A DNA stretch of 35,549 bases from Deltaproteobacteria bacterium (lineage in GTDB: Bacteria > Myxococcota > Myxococcia > Myxococcales > 40CM-4-68-19): NCBI GenBank assembly GCA_025358085.1, contig JANYKT010000183.1:1-35549 (forward strand), written 5' to 3'. Shown in pieces: positions 9,023 to 17,365 of the stretch. The translations under genes and the position numbers were made by a program. Each line of letters opens with the position of its first letter. Position 1 is the stretch's first letter. The notes below the pieces were generated by a model that was given only the letters and a program-made list of their open reading frames with translations, made no database searches and had not been told where the DNA came from.

Positions 9023-9943
9023 TCATCGCGCCGCATCCGAGCCCGACGCGAGACACCTCGTCGACGACACTTTCCGGCCGGCGCAAAACGGACAGCCGCG
9101 CTTGCGGCCCACGCGATCGCGCGGAGCCGCTTGCCAGCGGTGGTCGCTGCCTGCGGGGCATTTCCACCAATGCTTGCGGGTCGAGGCCGCGGAGGTCGTG
9201 TGCGGAGTGGCAGTGCCATTCCTCCGGGCATCCCATTCGGTGACCAGGGCAGGCGCCATCGTGGCCAAGGAATTGGTGACCGACAGAGCCTGATTCGCAC
9301 AAGCCGGGCAGCCGTTGCCACTGACCGTTCTGCTATTTGCTTGCGCTCGCCATACATGGTCGGGTCCTTTCGGACATAGCCACCAGATGCCCAGAGTCGA
9401 GCCAGCAGGCACATCGTCTGGAGTCAGCGACGCGTTCAAAGTGGGGTGCCACTGCAAAGTCAGATCCGGATAGAGCGTCCGAAGTGAATTGGTCACCGAC
9501 GCGAGTCGCCCCGCGCAGAAGGGACAACCGGTCTTGAGGCAGGTCCTGCTGTAGACGAGGGCGCTCCAATCGTGGTCCGGCCCGGCGGCGCAGACCCAAT
9601 GGCCGCGTACTCCGGACCCGTAGCTGATGTGCCGTGGATCACGGCCTAGATTCTTGTGAGGATGCCATTCGGCCATCAGCCTGGGGTATCCCCCCAGCCA
9701 TCGTTTGGACGGAAACGGAATGAGCTGCCGGGCAAGGTCGCGCGCCTCGCGATTGCCGAGAGGGCCAGCAAGGTCCGTCCACCGATACCAGCGGTCCCCC
9801 CCGCGGCGAAAAGAGTGCAGGGTGCTGACGAGTGCCTCGAACTCGCCATCCGCGAGGCCCAGCATTGCCTTCAGGCGCCTGGCGGCCACGGAGCCTCGCA
9901 GCGGGAAAGCAGTGGTCTGCCGGCTTGAAGTTTCCGGTGCCAT
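9023..9943 (-). CDS. tandem zinc-ribbon repeat protein (DUF4379-like)
   Basis: 306 residues. After an N-terminal region (1-84, no domain recognised), three repeats of about 60-75 residues follow (about 85-143, 155-214, 231-287). Each has a tryptophan-rich stretch, one Cys with a downstream His, and a CP-x-C knuckle: C118/H124/C140/C143, C190/H196/C212/C215 and C262/H268/C284/C287. This matches the probable zinc-ribbon family DUF4379, of unknown function and sometimes linked to nuclease-like proteins. Residues after 290 start a fourth repeat (SSTRCLAS against SVTNSLAT) that ends at a stop, so the 3' end looks cut short. It is unrelated to copper and sits between copper genes, suggesting an insertion. 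The start is uncertain: the ATG at 9943 lacks a clear ribosome site, and Met27 is an alternative. Confidence 0.7.
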   Translation of the reverse strand: MAPETSSRQTTAFPLRGSVAARRLKAMLGLADGEFEALVSTLHSFRRGGDRWYRWTDLAGPLGNREARDLARQLIPFPSKRWLGGYPRLMAEWHPHKNLGRDPRHISYGSGVRGHWVCAAGPDHDWSALVYSRTCLKTGCPFCAGRLASVTNSLRTLYPDLTLQWHPTLNASLTPDDVPAGSTLGIWWLCPKGPDHVWRAQANSRTVSGNGCPACANQALSVTNSLATMAPALVTEWDARRNGTATPHTTSAASTRKHWWKCPAGSDHRWQAAPRDRVGRKRGCPFCAGRKVSSTRCLASGSDAAR

Positions 9944-10006
9944 ATCGTGCTGTGGCTGTAGCAAGCGGAAAGCCAGACACGTTCGGCCAGCAGCCTTGCC
10001 CGGGCG

Positions 10007-10022
10007 GGACCAGGTTTTGCAG
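10007..10022 (+). promoter_or_regulatory. possible sigma-54 promoter of the copper operon
   Basis: GGGACC, five bases, then TTGCA. The -12 element is exact and GG/GC spacing is correct, but the -24 element matches poorly beyond GG. It lies 26 bases upstream of the cytochrome ATG, so the leader would be short. In GC-rich DNA such a match can be chance. Confidence 0.3.
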
Positions 10023-10048
10023 CGCGCCAAACACAGGAGGTCATGGTG

Positions 10049-10675
10049 ATGAAAAGGCTGGAGCGAGCGCTGGCAATCCTCGGTGGTGTTTTGCTGCTTG
10101 CGCTCCTGGGTGCGATAGCTGCGGGCGTCGGCCTCGTCCGGCGGGGCCTGAGCGCCCGCGCGCAGCCGACCCGCATGGAAGAAATGATGGCGTTGCAGAT
10201 GCGGTCCATGGCAACCCCGGCGCGGGTTCGGGATCTCAAGAACCCCGTTCAGCCTGATGCCGCGCTCCTCGCGGGCGGACGCCATCACTTCGCCGACCAC
10301 TGCGCTTCCTGCCACGCCAATGACGGAAGCGGCGCAACCGAAATGGGGAAGAACTTGTACCCGAAGGCTCCCGATCTCCGTGCCCCGCGCACGCAGGAGC
10401 TGACCGACGGCGAAATTTTCGCAATCATCCAGAATGGGATCAGGCTCTCGGGGATGCCGGCCTGGGGCGAGGAACACGGGGATGATCGCGAAAGCTGGGC
10501 TTTGGTCTCATTCATCCGGCATCTGCCGAAGCTCAGCCCTGAAGAGCAACGGGAGATGGAGGATCTCAACCCCAGAGGCCCCGGCGAGCGCGGCGAAGAC
10601 CAGGACGAGCAGGAATTCTTGCAGGGCGGCGACGAGAAAGCAGCCGATCCGGCGATGCCCGGCATGAAGCACTGA
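10049..10675 (+). CDS. membrane-anchored cytochrome c
   Basis: 208 residues. A single N-terminal membrane helix (about 8-30) anchors a periplasmic domain. Haem is attached at CASCH (85-89), and Met136 in SGMPAW is the probable sixth ligand. The C-terminal tail (about 155-208) is acidic and low in complexity. Class I c-type cytochromes like this carry electrons in the envelope; here it could accept electrons linked to copper or multicopper oxidase chemistry. An exact AGGAGG at 10035-10040 is only two bases from an in-frame ATG at 10043 but eight bases from the ATG at 10049, so the later start is preferred. First gene of a co-directional group to 14303. Confidence 0.88.
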   Translation: MKRLERALAILGGVLLLALLGAIAAGVGLVRRGLSARAQPTRMEEMMALQMRSMATPARVRDLKNPVQPDAALLAGGRHHFADHCASCHANDGSGATEMGKNLYPKAPDLRAPRTQELTDGEIFAIIQNGIRLSGMPAWGEEHGDDRESWALVSFIRHLPKLSPEEQREMEDLNPRGPGERGEDQDEQEFLQGGDEKAADPAMPGMKH

Positions 10676-10849
10676 GGCGAGCGGGGCAACGCCGGGACGT
10701 TTTCGACAGGCTCGCGGGCCGTGGCCGCATCGGTCACAGTGTCGCCCAATGAGTTCCGCTTTTTGCGCGGCGCCGGAGTGGCGGCGAATGGCCTGCTTTC
10801 TGCTTTGCAATTCGTTGCCGCGACACCCACCGTCGCGCAGAAAGTCACC
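10676..10849 (+). promoter_or_regulatory. gap with weak sigma-54-like site at 10789-10804
   Basis: 174 bases between the cytochrome gene and the next start. An open frame crosses it but has no ribosome site and an unnatural composition. TGGCCT, five bases, CTGCT at 10789-10804 has the GG-N10-GC spacing of a sigma-54 promoter, 46 bases from the next ATG, but the match is only partial. Confidence 0.25.
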
Positions 10850-11215
10850 ATGACGACACGAAGCTGGTTCAGGAACGGAATGCTGGCTGCTGGAGTTCTC
10901 GCTTTCGCGCCGCTTGCGCTCGCGCACGGCGGAATGGAACACGTGATGGGCACGGTGGTGTCCGCCGACGCGAAGTCCATTGTCGTGAAGACCCCGAAAG
11001 GCGTGGAGACCACCATTCAAGTGGACGAAAAGACCAAGGTGGAACGAAGCGGAGCCGAGGCGAGGGTGACGGACCTTGCGGCTGGTGAGCGCGTCGTGGT
11101 CCATGCGCACAAAGGCGAAGCAGGGCTGACCGCGATGATGATCAAGGCCGGCGCGACGAAAGCCGGAGGCGCGGTCAAGGCCACCGGTACACCTGCCCAC
11201 CACCACTCGGACTGA
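10850..11215 (+). CDS. small exported beta-barrel-like protein
   Basis: 121 residues. A signal peptide of about 25 residues ends in ALA before HGG. The mature protein is a short beta-rich domain (MGTVVSAD...IVVKTPKG...TKVERSG...GERVVVHA) of the kind grouped with DUF5666-like OB folds, and ends in a His-rich HHH tail. No catalytic motif is seen. His residues at both ends of the mature protein and its place directly upstream of the multicopper oxidase gene suggest a copper-related periplasmic role, by inference only. The ATG at 10850 was chosen because it starts the signal peptide; the ribosome site is weak. Confidence 0.75.
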   Translation: MTTRSWFRNGMLAAGVLAFAPLALAHGGMEHVMGTVVSADAKSIVVKTPKGVETTIQVDEKTKVERSGAEARVTDLAAGERVVVHAHKGEAGLTAMMIKAGATKAGGAVKATGTPAHHHSD

Positions 11216-11230
11216 CTCGGAGAACTCCCC

Positions 11231-12634
11231 TTGGCGAACGATTCAAAAGTAGTTTCCCGCCGGGGGCTTCTCGGCCGCGGCACGTTGCTCGGCGGCGCGG
11301 CGCTGCTGGCCAGCCGCGAAGCCGGCGCGGCTGGCGTCCCGGGGGCGAAGGGCGCACGACCCGATTCGGCGGCGGCCACGGGCAGCGATCCTGCGTCGCA
11401 GGCGGCGCAGGCGCCGGGCCGCGCGAACCTGGATTACCGCCCGGTCATCGTGCCGAACGGCGCGAAGGCCCCGTGGAAGATCGTTGATGGCGTCAAGGTG
11501 TTCCACCTTGTCGCCGAGGAAGTCGAGCACGAGTTTGCGCCCGGCCTGAAGGCCAAATGCTGGGGATACAACGGCCGTGTGCATGGACCGTTGATCGAGG
11601 CCGTCGAACACGAGCGGGTTCGCATCTACGTGACCAATCGCCTCAAGGCCTCCACCACGGTGCATTGGCACGGCGTTTTGCTGCCCAATGGCATGGACGG
11701 CGTGGGTGGCCTGAATCAAAAAGCGATTCAACCGGGCGAGACTTTCAAATACGAGTTCACCACCCGGCAGCACGGCACCATGATGTACCACTCGCATCAT
11801 GACGAGATGACGCAGATCGGGATGGGCATGACGGGCCTTTTCGTCATTCATCCTCGCAGGCCCCGGGTCCATTTCGACCGCGACTTCGCCATCATGCTGC
11901 ACGAGTGGCGCATCGACGTGGGCTCGGGCCGGCCCAATCCCAATGAAATGACCGAATTCAACCTGCTGACCATGAATGCGAAGGCGTTCCCGGGCACCGC
12001 GCCGCTGGTGGCCAGGAAAGGGGACCGGGTTCGAATCCGCATCGGCAACCTGAGCCCGATGGACCACCACCCCATTCACCTGCATGGATATCAATTCAAG
12101 ATCACCGAGACCGACGGCGGGCAGATCGCGGAGAGCGCGCAGCAGCCGGGGACGACGGTGCTGGTGCCCGTGGGAACCACTCGAACCATTGAGTTCGTGG
12201 CGAACGAGCCGGGCGATTGGGCCATGCATTGCCATATGACTCACCATGTGATGAATCAAATGGGGCACAAATTTCCCAACCTCGTCGGAGTTGATGCAGG
12301 AGACCTCGACAAGCGCGTGCGGAAGCTGCTGCCTGGCTATATGACCATGGGGCAGAGCGGCATGGCGGAGATGGGCGACATGGGCATGCCCGTCCCGGAG
12401 AACAGCATTCCCATGCTGGGCGGCGCTGGCAAGCACGACTACATCACCATGGGCGGAATGTTCACCGTTCTGAAAGTGCGCGATCACCTCAAGTCTTATG
12501 CCGACCCGGGATTCTACGAGAATCCGCCTGGCACGCTGGCCAGCGCCGCAAGCGGGCATGACCTTCGGCGCGATGGAGTCGATCCGGCGAACCCAATGCG
12601 GATCGAGACCGATTCGGAAGACGCCAGCACCTGA
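11231..12634 (+). CDS. Tat-exported multicopper oxidase (copper resistance type)
   Basis: 467 residues with a TTG start behind a GGAGA site. A Tat signal (SRRGLLGRGTLLGG, 9-22) leads to the periplasm. All four copper-binding segments are present: HWHG (145-148), HSHHDE (187-192), HPIHLHG (280-286) and HCHMTHHVMNQM (333-344). The last contains the type 1 Cys335 and the axial Met. Residues 371-387 hold many Met (MTMGQSGMAEMGDMGMP), the Met-rich insert typical of cuprous oxidases such as CueO and CopA of plasmid copper systems. The family oxidises toxic Cu(I) to Cu(II) with oxygen. The gene starts 15 bases after the previous one and is followed by a Met-rich lipoprotein and a TolC-type channel. 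Confidence 0.95.
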   Translation: MANDSKVVSRRGLLGRGTLLGGAALLASREAGAAGVPGAKGARPDSAAATGSDPASQAAQAPGRANLDYRPVIVPNGAKAPWKIVDGVKVFHLVAEEVEHEFAPGLKAKCWGYNGRVHGPLIEAVEHERVRIYVTNRLKASTTVHWHGVLLPNGMDGVGGLNQKAIQPGETFKYEFTTRQHGTMMYHSHHDEMTQIGMGMTGLFVIHPRRPRVHFDRDFAIMLHEWRIDVGSGRPNPNEMTEFNLLTMNAKAFPGTAPLVARKGDRVRIRIGNLSPMDHHPIHLHGYQFKITETDGGQIAESAQQPGTTVLVPVGTTRTIEFVANEPGDWAMHCHMTHHVMNQMGHKFPNLVGVDAGDLDKRVRKLLPGYMTMGQSGMAEMGDMGMPVPENSIPMLGGAGKHDYITMGGMFTVLKVRDHLKSYADPGFYENPPGTLASAASGHDLRRDGVDPANPMRIETDSEDAST

Positions 12635-12651
12635 CTCGTGGGGGAGCCGTG

Positions 12652-12933
12652 ATGAAAATGATCGCAGTGATGTCGCTGCTGCTCGTGGCTTGTGTTGGGT
12701 CTGCACCGCCGGTGCGACCGGGCGGGCCAGCGGACCCGCGTGCCCCCGAGGGGCCGGTGACCGTTGCATCACCGGAGCTATCGAATGACTCCGGTATCGA
12801 GAGATACGAGAGCGGAAGCGCGCCCATGATGGGAAACATGCAGACGACGGACGGAGGAGGAATGCAGCCCGGCAGGGGCGGCACGCAGAAGGGCGATATG
12901 GGCAACATGTCAATGGACGGGGGAACGCGGTGA
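12652..12933 (+). CDS. small Met/Gly-rich lipoprotein
   Basis: 93 residues. A lipoprotein signal ends in LVAC (Cys14). The mature chain is disordered-looking: a Pro-rich stretch, then a Met/Gly-rich tail with MMGNM, GGGM and DMGNMSMDGG. Met-rich segments bind Cu(I) in other periplasmic copper proteins, so a copper-buffering or chaperone role is a reasonable inference. The ATG at 12652 has GGGGAG at ideal spacing; a GTG one codon earlier is the alternative. Its stop overlaps the start of the TolC-family gene by four bases. I recognise no named family. Confidence 0.75.
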   Translation: MKMIAVMSLLLVACVGSAPPVRPGGPADPRAPEGPVTVASPELSNDSGIERYESGSAPMMGNMQTTDGGGMQPGRGGTQKGDMGNMSMDGGTR

Positions 12934-14303
12934 ATCGACTGGCACTCCTGTTCGCGCTCGCAGGCGGCTGCGCGTCGGTGCCACGCGACGCCGGGTTCAA
13001 GGACGTGAACGCGATGGCCCGCGAGCGCGTCGGTCACGATCTGCGCTGGGACCGCGGCGGGCCGGAAGACGCGCAGGTTCGCGAGCGGGTGCACGCTCTT
13101 CTGGCGGCGCCGCTGAATCCGGAGAGTGCGGTCGAGGTGGCCCTGCTCCGCAATCGCGGAATCCAGGCAACTTATGAAGACCTCGGTATCGCGCAGGCCG
13201 ATCTGGTCCAGGCAGGGCTGCTGCGAAATCCCACGCTGGGCGCCACCGCGCGCTTGCCCAACCGGGCGGGCGGATCGCTCGAGTATGAATTCTCCATTGC
13301 GCAGGACTTCATCGATCTTTTCACGCTGCCACTCCGCAAACACGTGGGAGAAGTTCAATTCGAGCAGGCGAAACTGCGCGTCGGCAGCCAGGTCCTTCGG
13401 CTGGCCGGCGATGTCCGCACCGCATACTTCAGCCTGCTCGCGGCGCAGCACCTGAGCACTATCCTCCGCGATATCTCGCAAGGCCACGACGCATTGAGCG
13501 AGCTGGCGCAGCGCCAGCGCGAGGCCGGAAACATCAATGACCTTGAATTGTCGCTCGAGGTGGATGCGGCCCAGAACGCGCGCGCGGTGGTTGCCCGGTC
13601 TGACGGCGACATCTTGACGGCACACGAGCGGCTTGCGCGACTGCTGGGCGTCTTCGGTGCGGATGCGGCATTCAAGACGGAAGAGCTGTTGCCTGAGCTG
13701 CCCGACACGGATCCTCCGCTCGATCATCTCGAGTCGATCGCGATTGAACGGCGGCTCGACCTCGCCGCGGTGCGCTCTGAGAGGGACGTTCTCGGGAGCC
13801 TGCTCTCGACCGCGCGCGGAACGCGCTACTTCCCTGCCTTGCAGGTCGGCGTTGCCACCGGGCACGACACCGAGGGGAACGGCACCACAGGCCCCACGGT
13901 CAGCCTGGAGCTTCCCATCTTCGACCAGGGACAAGCGCGCATGGCGCGGCTCGAAGCGCAAGCGCGCCAGGCGGACGACCGGCTGGAAGAATTCGCCGTG
14001 CGGGTCCGCTCGGAAGTGCGGGAGGCGCGAGGCCGGCTGGTGCAGGACCGGGGAATCGTCGAATTCTACCGGCGCTCGGTCCTGCCAGTCCGCGAGCGCA
14101 TCCTCAAGCAGAGCCAGCTTCATTACAATGCAATGCAGATCGGCCTGGTGCAGCTGCTCAACGCGCGTCAAGGTCAGACCAATGCCTATCGCGAATATGT
14201 CGAGGCGCTCCGTGATTACTGGACCGCAAGATCCGATCTTGAGTTGGCGGTCGGTGGCCGGATGGCGAGCGGCGCGACGGCGGCACCCAAAGCTGGCCTT
14301 TGA
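12930..14303 (+). CDS. TolC-family outer-membrane efflux lipoprotein
   Basis: 457 residues with a GTG start in a GTGA overlap with the previous stop. A lipoprotein signal ends in AGGC (Cys14). Two outer-membrane-efflux repeats follow (about 65-240 and 260-435), with long helical hairpins and the usual repeated small segments (RNRGIQATYEDLGIAQADL early, SEVREARGRLVQ late). These proteins form the trimeric channel of tripartite exporters. In this operon it is most like CusC/CzcC-type channels for metal efflux. No membrane-fusion protein or complete RND pump is encoded beside it; the only RND gene in the window (33933-35309) is truncated. Confidence 0.9.
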   Translation: MNRLALLFALAGGCASVPRDAGFKDVNAMARERVGHDLRWDRGGPEDAQVRERVHALLAAPLNPESAVEVALLRNRGIQATYEDLGIAQADLVQAGLLRNPTLGATARLPNRAGGSLEYEFSIAQDFIDLFTLPLRKHVGEVQFEQAKLRVGSQVLRLAGDVRTAYFSLLAAQHLSTILRDISQGHDALSELAQRQREAGNINDLELSLEVDAAQNARAVVARSDGDILTAHERLARLLGVFGADAAFKTEELLPELPDTDPPLDHLESIAIERRLDLAAVRSERDVLGSLLSTARGTRYFPALQVGVATGHDTEGNGTTGPTVSLELPIFDQGQARMARLEAQARQADDRLEEFAVRVRSEVREARGRLVQDRGIVEFYRRSVLPVRERILKQSQLHYNAMQIGLVQLLNARQGQTNAYREYVEALRDYWTARSDLELAVGGRMASGATAAPKAGL

Positions 14304-14329
14304 TGGCCGGCGCGGTTCGAAGAGCGTTC

Positions 14330-14390
14330 CGCGGGCGCTCGTTCCAAGCACCTCCGACCTTCGTTAAACTTGCTTTCGTGAGCGCCCGCG
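14330..14390. repeat. 11-bp inverted repeat after the copper operon
   Basis: CGCGGGCGCTC at 14330-14340 is repeated in reverse complement at 14380-14390. The long loop and lack of a T run argue against a simple intrinsic terminator. Confidence 0.4.
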
Positions 14391-14460
14391 TGAGGTTCGT
14401 TTCCTCAGTGTTTCCGCGATGTCACAGGCCCACACCCCGTCAAATGGACGATGGGACCAA

Positions 14461-14480
14461 GACCTACCTTGACCTACCTT
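14461..14480 (+). repeat. 10-bp tandem direct repeat
   Basis: GACCTACCTT occurs twice in a row, about 138 bases before the phosphoesterase ATG. It could be a regulator half-site pair or chance. Confidence 0.4.
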
Positions 14481-14617
14481 CATAGACAAGCCGCCGGAAT
14501 CGCTTGCAATGGCGCCGCCGGAAAAGATTGGAGCCAGAAGCCCTACAGGTCGCACTCGATTGCGGGATAGCCATCCGTCAAGCAGATGAGCCCGGTCCCC
14601 CTGTCCAAGGAGAGAAA

Positions 14618-17347
14618 ATGCGTCCCCCGCTTCTCAAACTCGTCCTTCCGCTGCTCGTCTTCGCCTGCACGAGTCGACCCGTCGCCCCGCTTTCCACGGC
14701 GACCCAATCCCTCAGCACCACGATCACCAACGGCGGATTCGAGTCCGGCAACCTCACCGGCTGGACCGCGACGGGCTACAGCTCGGCCATCACCAGCCCG
14801 CACAGCGGCTCGTACGCGGCCTCGGTTGGCGATACGCAGCCCTCCACCGACAGCTCGGTTTCGCAGAGCTTCACCGCGCCCGCGGGCGGCGCCACGCTGT
14901 CGTTCTACTACCAGGTCCACTGCCTCGACACCGTCACCTACGACTGGGCCAGCGCAACCCTCGCGGACACCACGGCCGGCACCACCGCGACCTTGCTCTC
15001 CAACACCTGCACCAACTCTGGCGCCTGGGTGAAGGTCACCTCGGGCGCGCTGACCGCGGGCCACAACTACACAATCAAGCTCGCGAACCACGACGACAAC
15101 TACGCGGGCGACGTGACCTACACGCTCTACGACGACGTCACTCTCACCGGCGGCACGCCTCCTCCCGTCAACGATTTCTCGCTCGCGCTCAGCCCCTCGA
15201 GCGCGTCGGTCGCGGCGGGCTCGTCGGTCGCCTATTCCGTCACCACCGCCGTCACCTCCGGCAGCGCGCAGAGCGTTTCGCTTTCAGTGAGCGGGCTCCC
15301 TGCGGGCGTCACTGGCTCGTTCAGTCCCGCGTCGGTCACCGCCGGCGGCAGCTCGACCCTGACGCTCGCCGCCGCAAGCTCCGCGGCTGCCGCCAGCAGC
15401 ACCTTCACCGTGACCGGCGCAGCCACCTCGGGCTCGCACGGCGCCACCGCCAGCGTCACGGTCACCGTGACGGCGCCGCCTCCGGGCGGAATCACCAACG
15501 GCGGCTTCGAGACCAGCAACCTGAATGGCTGGACCAGCAGCGGTATCACCGCCGTCAGCACCACCTCGCACTCGGGGACCTACGCGGCCGAGATCGGCAG
15601 CTCGGCTCCGTCCACCGACAGCTCCATCTCGCAGACCTTCTCCACGCCCGCGGCGGGCGGGACGCTGAGCTTCTGGTTCCGCGTCGTCTGTCCCGACACC
15701 GTCCAATACGACTGGGCCACGGCCACGCTGACCAACAACGCGACGAGCGTCGCCACGGTGATCCTCTCGGACACCTGCTCGAATAGCGGCTCCTGGGCGC
15801 AGGTCACCTCGGGTGCGCTCGCGGGCAGCACGAGCTACACGCTCAAACTCGCCAACCACGACGACAACTACTCGGGCGACCCGACTTACACGCTCTATGA
15901 CGACGTTGCGCTGAGCGGCAGCACGCCTCCGCCCGTCAACGACTTCTCGATTTCGGTGACGCCCGCGAGCGCGACCGTCGCGCGGGGCAGCAGCGCCTCC
16001 TTCACCGTCAGCACCGCGGTGACGAGCGGCAGCGCGCAGTCCGTCTCGCTGTCGGTCGCCGGGCTGCCGTCGGGCGTGACCGGTTCATTCAATCCGGCCT
16101 CGGTCACCGCGGGCCAGAGTGCGACGCTGACGGTCAGCGCCAGTTCCACCGCCTCGGGCACCTCGACCTTCACCGTGACCGGCTCCGCCACCTCGGGCAC
16201 GCACACCGCCACTGGCACGGTCACCGTCTCGGTGCCGACGGCAAACGACTTCTCCGTCTCGGTCAGCCCCGCGAGCCAGAGCGTGGCGCAGGGAGCGCAG
16301 GTCAGCTACTCGGTCGCCACCGCGGTGGTCAGCGGCAGCGCGCAGACCGTCTCGCTGTCGGCGAGCGGCTTCCCCTCTGGCGTCACGGGGTCGTTCAGCT
16401 CGGCCTCCGTCTCGGCGGGCCAGAGCTCGACGCTGACGGTGAGCGCCAGCGCTTCGGCCACCGGCAGCGCCACCTTCACCGTCACCGGCGCGGCCACCTC
16501 GGGTAGCCACGCCGCTACGGCCACGGTCTCGGTCAGCGCCGCCGGCACCGGCATCGGCCCCACCGGCGGTTCGGTCGATCACCTCTACTTCGCGGTGGTC
16601 GGCGACACGCGGCCCGGCACGCTGGACCAGACGTCCAGCTACCCGACGGCGATCATCACCAAGATCTACCAGGAGATGCAGGCGCTCAATCCGCGGCCGC
16701 AGTTCGTGGTCGGCACCGGCGATTATATGTTCGCCAGCACCACCGGCACCGAAGCGCAGGCGCAGATGAACCTGTATCTCGGGGCGCAGCAAAACTACAC
16801 GGGGACGACCTTTGCCTCGATGGGAAACCACGAGTGCGATGGCTACACCGCCGACAACTGCACGCCGGGCCAGACGACGAACTACAACGTCTTCATGGCC
16901 GGCCTGGTGACGCCGCTCGGCTACAACACGCCCTACTACAGCATCCCCATCCGCGCGACCGACAACAGCTGGACCGCGAAGCTCGTGATCGTTGCCTGCA
17001 ACCAGTGGGACGCCACGCAGCGGACCTGGCTCACCAACCAGCTCGCTTCCTCGACGACGTACACCATCCTCGCGCGGCACGAGCCGGCCGCATCCAGCAC
17101 CGGGCCCTGCGTCACCGACGCCGAGAATCTCATGACCCAGTACCCGTACAACCTTAACCTGGTCGGCCACACGCACACTTTCGGGCTGACGGCAAAGCAG
17201 GTCATTGTCGGGACCGGCGGCGCGCCCATCACCACCTCGGGTGTGCCCTATGGCTTCGCCACGGTGGAGAAGATCTCCACCGGCTGGCAGGTCAAGCAGT
17301 ACGACTACTCGACGGGGCTGCCAATCAACACCTACGTCGTCCCGTAG
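14618..17347 (+). CDS. repeat-rich lipoprotein with C-terminal metallophosphoesterase
   Basis: 909 residues. A lipoprotein signal ends in VFAC (Cys17). Two carbohydrate-binding-like beta modules starting NGGFE (34-178, 292-435) alternate with three Ig-like modules starting NDFS (185-286, 441-540, 543-642). The C-terminal calcineurin-like phosphoesterase (655-909) keeps the dimetal ligands Asp663, Asp702, Asn737-His738, His821, His851 and His853. The family hydrolyses phosphomono- or diesters. Surface display on repeated modules suggests it acts on extracellular or bound substrates. The ATG at 14618 is preceded by AAGGAG; a longer frame upstream lacks a ribosome site. The modules are duplicated at DNA level too, so internal recombination is likely. 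A good terminator follows. Confidence 0.9.
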   Translation: MRPPLLKLVLPLLVFACTSRPVAPLSTATQSLSTTITNGGFESGNLTGWTATGYSSAITSPHSGSYAASVGDTQPSTDSSVSQSFTAPAGGATLSFYYQVHCLDTVTYDWASATLADTTAGTTATLLSNTCTNSGAWVKVTSGALTAGHNYTIKLANHDDNYAGDVTYTLYDDVTLTGGTPPPVNDFSLALSPSSASVAAGSSVAYSVTTAVTSGSAQSVSLSVSGLPAGVTGSFSPASVTAGGSSTLTLAAASSAAAASSTFTVTGAATSGSHGATASVTVTVTAPPPGGITNGGFETSNLNGWTSSGITAVSTTSHSGTYAAEIGSSAPSTDSSISQTFSTPAAGGTLSFWFRVVCPDTVQYDWATATLTNNATSVATVILSDTCSNSGSWAQVTSGALAGSTSYTLKLANHDDNYSGDPTYTLYDDVALSGSTPPPVNDFSISVTPASATVARGSSASFTVSTAVTSGSAQSVSLSVAGLPSGVTGSFNPASVTAGQSATLTVSASSTASGTSTFTVTGSATSGTHTATGTVTVSVPTANDFSVSVSPASQSVAQGAQVSYSVATAVVSGSAQTVSLSASGFPSGVTGSFSSASVSAGQSSTLTVSASASATGSATFTVTGAATSGSHAATATVSVSAAGTGIGPTGGSVDHLYFAVVGDTRPGTLDQTSSYPTAIITKIYQEMQALNPRPQFVVGTGDYMFASTTGTEAQAQMNLYLGAQQNYTGTTFASMGNHECDGYTADNCTPGQTTNYNVFMAGLVTPLGYNTPYYSIPIRATDNSWTAKLVIVACNQWDATQRTWLTNQLASSTTYTILARHEPAASSTGPCVTDAENLMTQYPYNLNLVGHTHTFGLTAKQVIVGTGGAPITTSGVPYGFATVEKISTGWQVKQYDYSTGLPINTYVVP
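15170..16543 (+). repeat. intragenic module repeats (three Ig-like copies)
   Basis: Three copies of a roughly 300-bp unit (15170-15475, 15938-16237, 16244-16543) encode near-identical Ig-like modules inside the phosphoesterase gene. A second unit, the NGGFE module, is duplicated at 14717-15151 and 15491-15922. The composite (NGGFE plus Ig) is therefore present twice, followed by one extra Ig copy. Confidence 0.85.
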
Positions 17348-17365
17348 TCAGAAACGCAGTGCAGC

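Larger units (their letters stand above)
14304..14617. other. intergenic region with inverted and direct repeats
   Basis: About 314 bases without a gene between the copper operon and the phosphoesterase lipoprotein. It holds an 11-bp inverted repeat (14330-14340 with 14380-14390, 39-base spacer) and a tandem 10-bp direct repeat at 14461-14480. The promoter of the phosphoesterase gene probably lies here, but no clear core element was found. Confidence 0.5.

Noticed and set aside
9985-10001. GGCCAGCAGCCTTGC as a sigma-54 promoter
   Set aside because: GG and GC are eleven bases apart instead of ten.
11243-14351. Long minus-strand frames opposite the multicopper oxidase and TolC genes
   Set aside because: They mirror real genes, have Arg/His-rich unnatural composition and no ribosome sites; typical GC-rich shadows.
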